From the NCBI RefSeq assembly GCF_019090095.1, contig NZ_JAGQFP010000002.1, positions 620,001 to 684,000 of the forward strand: a stretch of 64,000 nucleotides of DNA. Reading direction: 5' to 3'. Made by a program: the position numbers and the translations under genes. The DNA comes from Stutzerimonas stutzeri (GTDB taxonomy: Bacteria > Pseudomonadota > Gammaproteobacteria > Pseudomonadales > Pseudomonadaceae). The notes beneath the pieces were generated by a model. That model had not been told where the DNA came from. It ran no database searches and worked only from the letters and a program-made list of their open reading frames with translations. Below are positions 57,224 to 64,000 of the stretch, piece by piece (positions within the stretch are counted from its first letter, which is position 1; every line of letters starts with the position of its first letter).

Positions 57224-58434
57224 TACCACAACCCTAGCTGCGCGGGGCCTTCGCTGAGCTGCTGCCGCAGAACAGCGGAGGCCTGGTAGGCCAGCCTCGG
57301 CCGGTAATCCTGGGTGATGACGAAGGGCTTGGCCTTTTCCAGCGAGCAGCGCAGACGCGTCAGGTCTTCGAAACGAATACGTTTCTGTCGGCGCAGTGCG
57401 ACCAGGCGCTTGGCGCTCAGCAGGCCGATACCGGGAATCCGCGCGATCAAGGCGGGTTCGGCCTTGTTCAGGTCGACGGGGAAGTGTTCTCGGTGGGACA
57501 GTGCCCAGGCCAGCTTGGGGTCGATATCCAACGGCAGGTTGCCGGGGCCGGCCAGCAGTTCGTTGGCGCCGAAGCCGTAACCGCGCATCAGGAAGTCGGC
57601 CTGGTACAGGCGATGTTCGCGCAGCAGCGGGGGCGCCTCGAAAGGCACGGTCTTGGGGCTGTGCGGGATGGGGCTGAAGGCCGAGTAATAGACCCGGCGC
57701 AGGCGGTAGTCGGCATACAGCGACTGGGCCGTATGGAGGATGGTGCTGTCGTCCGTGGCATCGGCGCCGACGATCATCTGTGTGCTTTGCCCGGCCGGTG
57801 CAAAGCGCGGCGCGCGCCGCTCGGCCTGGGCTTCGGCCTCTCCTTGATGAATCGAGTGCATGGCTTGCTTGATGGTGACGACCTGCTTCTCCGGCGCCAG
57901 GCGAATCAGGCTGGACTCGGTGGGCAGCTCGATATTGACGCTGAGGCGGTCGGCGTAGCGGCCGGCCTCGGCGATCAGCAGCGGGTCGGCGTCGGGTATG
58001 GTTTTCAGGTGGATGTAACCGCGAAACTCATGCTCCTCGCGCAGCAGCTTGGCGACACGGTTGAGCTGCTCCATGGTGTAGTCGGCCGACCGAATGATGC
58101 CGGAGCTGAGAAACAACCCGCTGATGCAGTTGCGCCGATAGAAATCGAGCGTCAGCGCCACCACTTCCTCGGGCGTAAAGCGTGCTCGTGGAACATCGCT
58201 GGAGCGGCGATTGACGCAATACTGGCAGTCGTACAGGCAGAAGTTGGTCAGCAGCACCTTGAGCAGCGCCACGCAGCGTCCATCCGGCGTGAAGCTGTGG
58301 CAGATGCCCATGCCGTTGGTCGCACCCAGCCCGCTCTTGCCTTTAGAGCTGCGCTTGGGGGCGCCGCTGCTGGCGCATGACACGTCATATTTGGCGGCGT
58401 CGGCGAGGACGCTGAGTTTCTCGATCAACTGCAT
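57223..58434 (-). CDS. TIGR03916-type radical SAM protein, putative DNA modification/repair
   Basis: A 403-residue radical SAM enzyme with cluster cysteines Cys66-x3-Cys70-x2-Cys73 (CLYDCQYC). Three more Cys precede it (Cys20, Cys45, Cys54), a number that could bind a further cluster. The C-terminal third has a helix-hairpin-helix (IPGIGLLSAKRLVALRR, from residue 333), a non-specific DNA-binding fold. This is the reason the family is thought to act on DNA. The reaction is unknown. Its start lies 12 bp from a LexA/SOS-like palindrome. It is the first gene of a two-gene operon with the TIGR03915 partner. Confidence 0.88.
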   Translation of the reverse strand: MQLIEKLSVLADAAKYDVSCASSGAPKRSSKGKSGLGATNGMGICHSFTPDGRCVALLKVLLTNFCLYDCQYCVNRRSSDVPRARFTPEEVVALTLDFYRRNCISGLFLSSGIIRSADYTMEQLNRVAKLLREEHEFRGYIHLKTIPDADPLLIAEAGRYADRLSVNIELPTESSLIRLAPEKQVVTIKQAMHSIHQGEAEAQAERRAPRFAPAGQSTQMIVGADATDDSTILHTAQSLYADYRLRRVYYSAFSPIPHSPKTVPFEAPPLLREHRLYQADFLMRGYGFGANELLAGPGNLPLDIDPKLAWALSHREHFPVDLNKAEPALIARIPGIGLLSAKRLVALRRQKRIRFEDLTRLRCSLEKAKPFVITQDYRPRLAYQASAVLRQQLSEGPAQLGLW

Positions 58435-58446
58435 GGCGGCTACCGT

Positions 58447-58470
58447 GATACTGTTTGCATATACAGTATC
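58447..58470. promoter_or_regulatory. LexA/SOS box upstream of the radical SAM operon
   Basis: GATACTG ... CAGTATC: the core CTG-N10-CAG (58451-58466) with flanking TA/TA matches the E. coli/Pseudomonas LexA consensus CTGTATATAnnnnCAG type. The 24-bp site is palindromic in its 7-bp arms. It lies 12 bp from the radical SAM start and 98 bp from the TM2-protein start. It therefore most likely makes the repair pair DNA-damage inducible. Confidence 0.85.
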
Positions 58471-58568
58471 ACGGCGCGCTGGTGAACCGATGCCCGCTCG
58501 GCAGACGTGCCAGCGGTTGCGAATCGGATAAGCTCAGCGACGACACCCAATCAATCAGTGAGGCTCAG

Positions 58569-58967
58569 ATGCGGCAGAACACCCACAGCACTTTGATCGG
58601 CTATCTCCTGTGGATTTTCGGATTTCTCGGTTCTCACCGTTTCTACTACGGCAAGCCGATCACCGGCACCCTCTGGTTCTTCACGTTCGGTTTGTTCTTC
58701 GTCGGCTGGATCATCGACCTGTTTCTGATTCCGTCGATGGACCGGGAGGCGGACATGCGTTTCCAGCCGGGTCCGATCGATTACACCGTGGCCTGGATCC
58801 TGCTGACCTTTCTTGGCGTATTCGGCGTGCACCGGATGTACCAGGGCAAATGGATTACCGGTCTGATCTATCTGTGCACCGGCGGGCTGTTCTTTGTCGG
58901 CGTGCTCTATGATTTCTGGACGCTGAACAGCCAGGTATCGATGCGCAACATGGAAAAGCGCTGGTAA
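58569..58967 (+). CDS. Double-TM2-domain membrane protein
   Basis: A 132-residue protein with two TM2 modules in tandem. Each has two hydrophobic helices joined by a (G/V)xHR(F/M)Y segment: GFLGSHRFYYGKPITGTLWF (about 17-36) and GVFGVHRMYQGKWITGLIYL (about 84-103). TM2 proteins usually carry one copy, and their role in bacteria is unclear. GAGG 6 bases before ATG 58569 is the ribosome site; the longer frame from 58455 is not used. It is divergent from the SOS-box operon. Confidence 0.85.
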   Translation: MRQNTHSTLIGYLLWIFGFLGSHRFYYGKPITGTLWFFTFGLFFVGWIIDLFLIPSMDREADMRFQPGPIDYTVAWILLTFLGVFGVHRMYQGKWITGLIYLCTGGLFFVGVLYDFWTLNSQVSMRNMEKRW

Positions 58968-59000
58968 CGGTCCGGTTGGCCCGGACCGTTCGCCGCGGCT

Positions 59001-60272
59001 TCAGCCCTGGAAAGCGACTCTGCCATCGACCAGGGTATAGCGCACCGCTCCAGGTAGGCAGTGCCCCATGAAAGGGCAGTTGCGCCCCTTGGAATGCCAG
59101 ACCTCTCCGGCCAGCGTCGAGCTGTTCGGATCGAACAAGACCAGGTCGGCGGCCGCGCCGACAGCCAGCTGACCCGCCGGAAGTTGCAGTGCCGCGGCCG
59201 GGCCGCTGCTCAGGCGAGCCAGCAGGGTGGGCAGGTCGAGCAAACCGTCTTCCACCAGCGTGAGCGCCAGCGGCAGCAAGATTTCCGCACTGCTGATACC
59301 TGGCTCGGTCTCGCCGAATGGCGCCTGTTTGGCGTCTGCTTCGTGGGGTTGGTGGTGGCTGGAAATGGCCGAGATGGTGCCGGCTTTGACCGCCTCACGC
59401 AGGCCCTCACGGTCGGCTGCGCTGCGCAGCGGCGGCTGCACGTGGTAGAGGCTGGAGAAGCCGTGCAAGGCTTCATCGGTCAGGATCAGCTGATACATGG
59501 CCACATCGGCGGTGACCGGCAGCCCGCGCGACTGGGCTTCGGCGATCATCCGGGCGCCACGGGCCGTGGTCAGCTGACTGAAGTGGGCGCGTACGCCGGT
59601 TTGCTCGACCAGTAGCAGGTTGCGCGCCAGCGCAACGGTTTCAGCCGTTTCGGGGATCCCTGCCAGGCCGAGAAAGGCGGCCGCAGGCCCTTCGTGAGCC
59701 AGCCCGCCGGCAGCCAGGTCGGCATCCTGGGAATGGATGACCACCGTCAGATCGAAGGTCGCGGCATATTCCAGCGCCCGGCTCAGGTTTCGATGGTTGG
59801 TGAAGTCGGTCAGGCCGTTGCCGAAGGCGACGCAGCCGGCATCGCGCAGCGCGACCAGCTCGGCGAGCTGGTCGCCCGCCAGGTTGCGGCTCAGGGCGCC
59901 GATCGGGAAAACCTTGGCATGCCCGGATTCGCGGGCGCGGTCGAGAATCAGCTCGGCGACCGCGGCAGTGTCCAGCACCGGTTTGGTATCGGGCGGACAG
60001 CACAGGCTGGTGATGCCGCCGGCGGTGGCGGCCAGCGTCTCGCTGGCAATGTTGCCTTTGCGGCTATAGCCCGGTTCGCGCAGCGCGACGGACAGATCGA
60101 CCAGGCCTGGTGCTGCAACCAGTCCTTGTGCGTTGAGCGTGTGCGCCGCGGCGAAGCCTGCGGGCGGCTGTCCGATGCCGACGATCTTGCCGTCCTGGCA
60201 GTAGAGGTTGGTGACTTCATCACGGCCGCTGGCCGGATCGATCAGGCGAGCGTCGAGAATTTCGGTTGGCAT
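59001..60272 (-). CDS. pyrC': Dihydroorotase-like non-catalytic subunit of aspartate transcarbamoylase
   Basis: A 423-residue dihydroorotase homologue. The HxH zinc motif that active enzymes carry near LVDLHVHLREPG is replaced by LVDLSVALREPG, so metal binding and activity are lost. In Pseudomonas the pyrC' (PyrX) product is a structural subunit needed for PyrB activity. Its ATG overlaps the pyrB stop (TGATG), giving coupled synthesis for a stoichiometric complex. True dihydroorotase must be encoded elsewhere. Confidence 0.95.
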   Translation of the reverse strand: MPTEILDARLIDPASGRDEVTNLYCQDGKIVGIGQPPAGFAAAHTLNAQGLVAAPGLVDLSVALREPGYSRKGNIASETLAATAGGITSLCCPPDTKPVLDTAAVAELILDRARESGHAKVFPIGALSRNLAGDQLAELVALRDAGCVAFGNGLTDFTNHRNLSRALEYAATFDLTVVIHSQDADLAAGGLAHEGPAAAFLGLAGIPETAETVALARNLLLVEQTGVRAHFSQLTTARGARMIAEAQSRGLPVTADVAMYQLILTDEALHGFSSLYHVQPPLRSAADREGLREAVKAGTISAISSHHQPHEADAKQAPFGETEPGISSAEILLPLALTLVEDGLLDLPTLLARLSSGPAAALQLPAGQLAVGAAADLVLFDPNSSTLAGEVWHSKGRNCPFMGHCLPGAVRYTLVDGRVAFQG

Positions 60273-61288
60273 CAGTTCTGCTCCTCGAGCGCCTGTTCAC
60301 TGTCGATCTGCCGTTGGGCTGTTTGCCCGCTCATGGCCATGGAAAGCACCGCCATGCGAACCGCGATGCCATAGGTAACCTGATTGAGAATGACCGATTG
60401 GCTGCCGTCCGCCACGGCCGACTCGATTTCGACGCCACGGTTGATGGGTCCCGGGTGCATGACGATGGCGTCCGGTTTGGCCAGCGCCATGCGCTGCGTG
60501 GTCAGGCCGTAGAGGCGGTAGAACTCACCCTCGCTGGGCAGCAGTCCGCCCTGCATCCGTTCACGCTGCAGGCGCAGCATGATCACCACGTCGACATCGC
60601 GCAGTCCTTCGTTCATGTCGTGATAGACCCTGACGCCGTACTGCTCGAGGCCAATCGGTAGCAGAGTCTTCGGGCCGATGACACGGATGTCCGGGCAACC
60701 GAGGGTGCGCAGGGCGAGCATGTTGGAACGGGCCACCCGCGAATGCAGGATGTCGCCGACGATCGCGACCGAAAGTTTTTCGAAGTCGCCCTTGTGGCGG
60801 CGGATGGTGAGCATGTCGAGCATGCCTTGGGTCGGGTGTGCATGGCGCCCGTCCCCGCCGTTGATGACGGCCACGTCAGGGCAAACCTGCTCGGCGATGA
60901 AATGTGCGGCCCCGGAATCGGCGTGACGCACAACGAACATGTCGGCGGCCATCGCCTCGAGGTTGCGCAGCGTGTCGGTAAGGGTTTCGCCTTTGCTGGT
61001 GGACGAGGTCGAGACGTTCAGCGTAATCACGTCCGCCGACAGCCGCTTGGCGGCCAGCTCGAAGGTCGTGCGGGTGCGCGTCGAGTTTTCGAAGAAGACG
61101 TTGCACACCGTCTTGCCGCGCAACAGCGGGACCTTCTTCACAGCCCTGGCGCCAACTTCCAAAAACGAGTCGGCGGTATCGAGAATTTCGGTGAGCAGGG
61201 CGCGCGGAAGGCCATCCAGGGACAGGAAATGGCGCAGCTGGCCGTGGTCGTTCAGCTGAAGCGGGCGCTTGGCGTCGGTAGGCGTCAT
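60272..61288 (-). CDS. pyrB: Aspartate carbamoyltransferase catalytic chain
   Basis: A 338-residue transcarbamoylase making N-carbamoyl-aspartate, first committed step of pyrimidine synthesis. The carbamoyl-phosphate motif [12 protein letters not shown] and the [12 protein letters not shown] and [12 protein letters not shown] segments are diagnostic. The frame reads back to 61501, but [16 protein letters not shown] at 61288 is the family start. About 30 N-terminal residues precede the core, typical of the Pseudomonas type (about 334 residues). Followed by pyrC', preceded by pyrR. Confidence 0.97.
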   Translation of the reverse strand: MTPTDAKRPLQLNDHGQLRHFLSLDGLPRALLTEILDTADSFLEVGARAVKKVPLLRGKTVCNVFFENSTRTRTTFELAAKRLSADVITLNVSTSSTSKGETLTDTLRNLEAMAADMFVVRHADSGAAHFIAEQVCPDVAVINGGDGRHAHPTQGMLDMLTIRRHKGDFEKLSVAIVGDILHSRVARSNMLALRTLGCPDIRVIGPKTLLPIGLEQYGVRVYHDMNEGLRDVDVVIMLRLQRERMQGGLLPSEGEFYRLYGLTTQRMALAKPDAIVMHPGPINRGVEIESAVADGSQSVILNQVTYGIAVRMAVLSMAMSGQTAQRQIDSEQALEEQN

Positions 61289-61298
61289 CGCAGGAGTC

Positions 61299-61811
61299 TC
61301 AATTGGCGGAAGCGTAGGTCTGGTATTCGAGCGCGAGCGGCGCGGGGCCGAGCAGTTTGACGCGCTGGTCGGGTGGCAGCGACAGCGTGGCACCCACCAC
61401 GTCCGGACGAATGGGCAGCTCGCGGGCGTTGAGGTCCAGCAGGCAGACCAGGCTGACACTGGCTGGACGGCCATAATCGAACAGCTCATTGAGTGCGGCA
61501 CGTACGGTACGCCCGCTCATCAACACGTCATCGATCAGCACCAGATGCTGACCGTCGATTTCGAATGGCAGCGCCGAGGGGCGGACCTGTGGATGCAGGC
61601 CATTCTGGGTGAAGTCGTCGCGGTAAAACGATACATCCAGCACGCCGAGGGCTTCCTCGCGGCCACGCAAGTCCAGCAATGCCTGGGCGACCCAGACGCC
61701 GCCGGTATGGATTCCGATGAAGCGGGGTTCCGAGATGCCGTGGCTGCTCAGGTGCTGATCGAGTGCGGCGACCATTTCCGGCAGCAGTCGATCGGGGTTG
61801 GGCAGGGTCAT
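61299..61811 (-). CDS. pyrR: PyrR-type pyrimidine regulator / uracil phosphoribosyltransferase
   Basis: A 170-residue phosphoribosyltransferase fold with PRPP loop [14 protein letters not shown]. In Gram-positive bacteria PyrR is an mRNA-binding attenuator; in Pseudomonas PyrR is reported to be needed for pyr expression, with less clear mechanism. Located 10 bp upstream of pyrB. No obvious pyr leader hairpin with a T-run was noticed between the genes. Confidence 0.94.
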   Translation of the reverse strand: MTLPNPDRLLPEMVAALDQHLSSHGISEPRFIGIHTGGVWVAQALLDLRGREEALGVLDVSFYRDDFTQNGLHPQVRPSALPFEIDGQHLVLIDDVLMSGRTVRAALNELFDYGRPASVSLVCLLDLNARELPIRPDVVGATLSLPPDQRVKLLGPAPLALEYQTYASAN

Positions 61812-61832
61812 CGTGTCTCTCCTTGAGGCGCG

Positions 61833-62261
61833 TCAGGCGCGCGGTTGTGCGGCCAGCCAGCCTTCGAGCAACAGTGCCGCGGCGAGCGCGTCGACTGGCC
61901 GCTCGCGGTAGCCGCCCTGTTGCCCGCCGCGTAGTCGCTCGCCTTTGGCTTCGTAAGTGGTCAAACGCTCGTCGTGGGTGAATACAGGCAGGTTGAAGCG
62001 GCCGTTGAGCCTGCGCGCGAACTTCTCCGCTCGGGCGCTCATCTCGCTGGGGCTGCCGTCCATGTTCAGTGGCAGGCCGACCACCAGGGCGTCCGGTTGC
62101 CATTCGCGCAACAGGGCCTCGATGTGCGACCAGTCGGGCACGCCGTTCTGCGCCTTGAGTACACAAAGTTCGCGTGCTTGACCGGTGATGGCCTGGCCGA
62201 CCGCGACGCCGATCTGCTTGGTGCCATAGTCGAATCCCAGCAATAGGCGCAGCGCGCTCAT
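61833..62261 (-). CDS. ruvX: YqgF/RuvX-type RNase H-fold protein
   Basis: A 142-residue RNase H-like nuclease required for late rRNA processing in E. coli (YqgF), earlier proposed as a Holliday-junction resolvase. The catalytic-acid motif LLGFDYGTKQIGVAVG, VVGLPLNMDGSPSEMS and the THDERLTTYEAK motif are typical. The frame extends to 62375 but MSALRLLLGFDYG starts at 62261, overlapping the algH stop by 4 bp (ATGA). Confidence 0.95.
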   Translation of the reverse strand: MSALRLLLGFDYGTKQIGVAVGQAITGQARELCVLKAQNGVPDWSHIEALLREWQPDALVVGLPLNMDGSPSEMSARAEKFARRLNGRFNLPVFTHDERLTTYEAKGERLRGGQQGGYRERPVDALAAALLLEGWLAAQPRA

Positions 62262-62827
62262 GCGTGGCCGACCTGAGTGCTCAGCAGGTCGAGGTCGACC
62301 CCCAATGACGCGGCTGCGGCGGTCAGGCGCTGCTCGGGCGGAAGATCGAACAGGATATGCGGTTGCGCAGGGCAACTCAGCCAGGCGTTGTCGATCAGCT
62401 CCGCCTCCAGCTGCCCTGGTTGCCAGCCCGCGTAGCCGAGCGCGATGAAGTATTGCTTCGGTCCCCGGCCGTCGGCGATGGCGAACAGCACGTCCTGGGA
62501 GGTGGTGACGCCCAGCTCGCCGAGGCCGAGGGTGGCCTGGAACTGCGCGTCGGCCGGGTGCAGCACGAAGCCCCGGTCCGTTTGAACCGGCCCGCCGGAG
62601 AAGATTGTCACCTGCTGGTTCGCCGGGCTGCCGGGCTCGTCCGGTCGCAGCTGTTCGAGCACGTCTGCCAGATTCAGCCCGCTCGGGCGGTTGACGATCA
62701 GCCCCATCGCCCCCTCCCGGTTGTGCTCGATCAGGTAGATCAGCGTCTGGGCAAAGTTCGGGTCAGCCATGTGCGGCATGGCCATCAGAAAGTGGTGCTT
62801 GAGGTAGCTGGGCGAGGTTGCGTTCAT
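62258..62827 (-). CDS. algH: YqgE/AlgH family protein
   Basis: A 189-residue DUF179 protein. The N-terminal YLKHHFLMAMPHMADPNFAQ and GAMGLIVNRPSGL motifs and the IFSGGPVQTDRGFVLHP segment are diagnostic. In P. aeruginosa algH influences alginate and other virulence traits; biochemical function unproven. Start ATG 62827 as in relatives (a longer frame begins at 62905). Coupled to ruvX. Confidence 0.95.
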   Translation of the reverse strand: MNATSPSYLKHHFLMAMPHMADPNFAQTLIYLIEHNREGAMGLIVNRPSGLNLADVLEQLRPDEPGSPANQQVTIFSGGPVQTDRGFVLHPADAQFQATLGLGELGVTTSQDVLFAIADGRGPKQYFIALGYAGWQPGQLEAELIDNAWLSCPAQPHILFDLPPEQRLTAAAASLGVDLDLLSTQVGHA

Positions 62828-62916
62828 GGACGCTAGCTTAAGCGTTGCAGGCGGGGCCGTGAAGCCGCCTGCGCGGGCTGGTTGCGCAACGGGTGCGCTG
62901 GGCAATGATCGTCGGA

Positions 62917-63813
62917 TCAGCGGCTCGACAGCCGGTCACCCCGCTCGAAGCGCCAGGTTCTGATGATTTCGACCTGGTCGAACTTCTGCGCCAGTTCGCC
63001 GGAAAACGGGGCGAAGGGTGCGGCGAGTCGAACGATACGCATGGCTGCCTCGTCGAGCACGGCTTGCCCGGAAGACTCCAGGACGCGAAGCTCCTGGACC
63101 GCGCCGTTGCGATCGACGATCACAAGCATGCGCAGGCTGCCGTAGATGCGTTGACGGCGAGCTTCGTCGGGGTAGTTGAGGTTGCCGATGCGCTCGACCT
63201 TCTTGCGCCACTCGTCGCGATACCAGGCGCTGATATCGCGCATCGTCGCCGCGCTGTTCTGACGGCTGACACGCGGTCGTTTGGCATACTGCTCGACCTG
63301 CTGCGCCAACTCGGCCTCCAGGCTCGCGATTTCCGAGCTGAGCTGCGAGCTGTCATAGACCGGAGCGGGCGGTGCCTGCGGTTTGGGCGGGTTGTCCGTA
63401 GCCTTCTCCGCCGTTTTCTCCGGCTGCGGTGCGCGGGTGGCGACGGCTGTCTTCTGTGTCTCGTTGCGGCGGCTCGGAGGCGGCGCCGACGCAGGCGTGA
63501 CCTTGCGCACCTGGGTATCCTGGAAAGGCGCTTGCTCGGTGGTTTTCGGCGACGCCTTGTGTTCCAGCGTGCCGCTGCCTTGCTGGTTGTCCTGGGCGAG
63601 GAAGTCGGCTTCCTTCGGCTTGTCTTCGCTTTTGAAGGTGGACAGGGTGATTTCCAGCGTCTTGCTGGTCTGCTTGGGCGTGGAAAGGCTGAAGCCGAGC
63701 CCCAGGATCAATGCGGCATGCAAGACGGCGGCGAGGAACAGCGTAAAGCCGAGACGATCCGCCGGACGGACATCGGTATGGGCAGGAATGGGTCGGCGTG
63801 TTGCAGCGTTCAT
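62917..63813 (-). CDS. tonB: TonB-like energy transducer
   Basis: A 298-residue protein with a short cytoplasmic N-terminus, one membrane segment (about 25-47, LGFTLFLAAVLHAALILGLG), a Lys/Pro/Glu/Ala-rich periplasmic linker (about 50-200) and a TonB C-terminal domain (YPDEARRQRIYGSLRMLVIV, SSGQAVLDEAAMRIVR). In P. aeruginosa the gene at this position, tonB3, is linked to twitching motility and pilus assembly, an idea that suits pilTU being near here. No exbBD partner is adjacent. Confidence 0.92.
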   Translation of the reverse strand: MNAATRRPIPAHTDVRPADRLGFTLFLAAVLHAALILGLGFSLSTPKQTSKTLEITLSTFKSEDKPKEADFLAQDNQQGSGTLEHKASPKTTEQAPFQDTQVRKVTPASAPPPSRRNETQKTAVATRAPQPEKTAEKATDNPPKPQAPPAPVYDSSQLSSEIASLEAELAQQVEQYAKRPRVSRQNSAATMRDISAWYRDEWRKKVERIGNLNYPDEARRQRIYGSLRMLVIVDRNGAVQELRVLESSGQAVLDEAAMRIVRLAAPFAPFSGELAQKFDQVEIIRTWRFERGDRLSSR

Positions 63814-64000
63814 CGCATTTCAGTCAGCTCGAAGTGCGCGCAGTCTGCCCAGCGTGACTGCAAAAGTCTATGAACCAGGCGGCAGCTTTGATGAGCGGAT
63901 AAAAGAGGCGCTGGGTGACGAGTCGGCTACCGGACCGCACACCTTCAGCCGTGGCCGCGGCCGGCCGAGAGGCCAGCCGCGCAGAGCTGTCAGGCGCGGG
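63814..64000. other. Region upstream of the tonB-like gene; no gene seen
   Basis: 187 bp to the window edge. No frame gives a product I recognise, though a 57-codon minus-strand frame runs off the edge. In P. aeruginosa gshB lies next; only its flank could be here. The gap probably includes the tonB-like promoter. Confidence 0.3.

Overview
The window is a GC-rich, gene-dense piece of a Pseudomonas-type gammaproteobacterial chromosome. The inference rests on protein families and on gene order. From memory, folA, ilvD, rlmI, pfpI, mutM, fdx-coaD, rsmD, the M16 pair, ftsYEX-rpoH, mtgA, thiSG-trmB, hemW-rdgB-metWX, yggT-proC-yggS-pilTU and pyrC'-pyrB-pyrR-yqgF-algH-tonB follow the order seen near PA0347-PA0406 of P. 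aeruginosa PAO1. Pseudomonas-style REP repeats also fit. A member of the P. stutzeri (Stutzerimonas) group is plausible but not shown. No rRNA, tRNA, insertion sequence, prophage or CRISPR array was recognised.

Layout. 1-2.1 kb: 5' end of a glpQ-type phosphodiesterase, folA, a YitT membrane protein and a YfcE-like phosphoesterase. 2.2-6.5 kb: an accessory block with an FAD oxidoreductase and two purine-type NCS2 permeases. 6.5-7.4 kb: a non-coding stretch filled by three tandem copies of a ~173-bp unit, each carrying an inverted REP pair. 7.4-13 kb: ilvD, rlmI, pfpI, mutM and a small exported protein. 13.3-18.7 kb: ferredoxin-coaD, then a GMC oxidoreductase / Tat-exported subunit / aldehyde dehydrogenase operon with a divergent TetR gene and an 18-bp operator palindrome. 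18.7-27.5 kb: YheT hydrolase, rsmD, paired M16 proteins (one with and one without the zinc motif), ftsY-ftsE-ftsX and rpoH with a sigma-E/AlgU-type promoter. 27.6-33.5 kb: a CHASE-PAS hybrid kinase, mtgA, a DUF423 protein, thiS-thiG and trmB.

33.6-45.2 kb is a second accessory block: a DUF1329 protein, a poorly explained 0.6-kb gap, and a histidine-utilisation operon (hutI-hutG-YjiH-like-hutU-hutH-transporter-hutC). It is preceded by two HutC-type palindromes, one overlapping a predicted -10 box. The HutG is of the arginase type and no hutF is present, so the block encodes the four-step route histidine > urocanate > imidazolone propionate > formiminoglutamate > glutamate + formamide. 45.2-56.4 kb: DUF3392, hemW, rdgB, DUF4426, metW-metX, a dynamin-like GTPase, yggT-proC-yggS and the type IV pilus retraction ATPases pilT-pilU.

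56.4-58.5 kb holds the most intriguing locus: two translationally coupled genes of the TIGR03915 and TIGR03916 type (a putative DNA-repair partner and a radical SAM protein with a C-terminal helix-hairpin-helix). A near-perfect LexA/SOS-box palindrome sits 12 bp upstream of the first gene. The families are, to my knowledge, of unproven chemistry, and the sequence suggests a DNA-damage-inducible repair system. A double-TM2 protein lies divergently. 59-63.8 kb: non-catalytic dihydroorotase pyrC', pyrB, pyrR, yqgF/ruvX, algH and a tonB-like gene.
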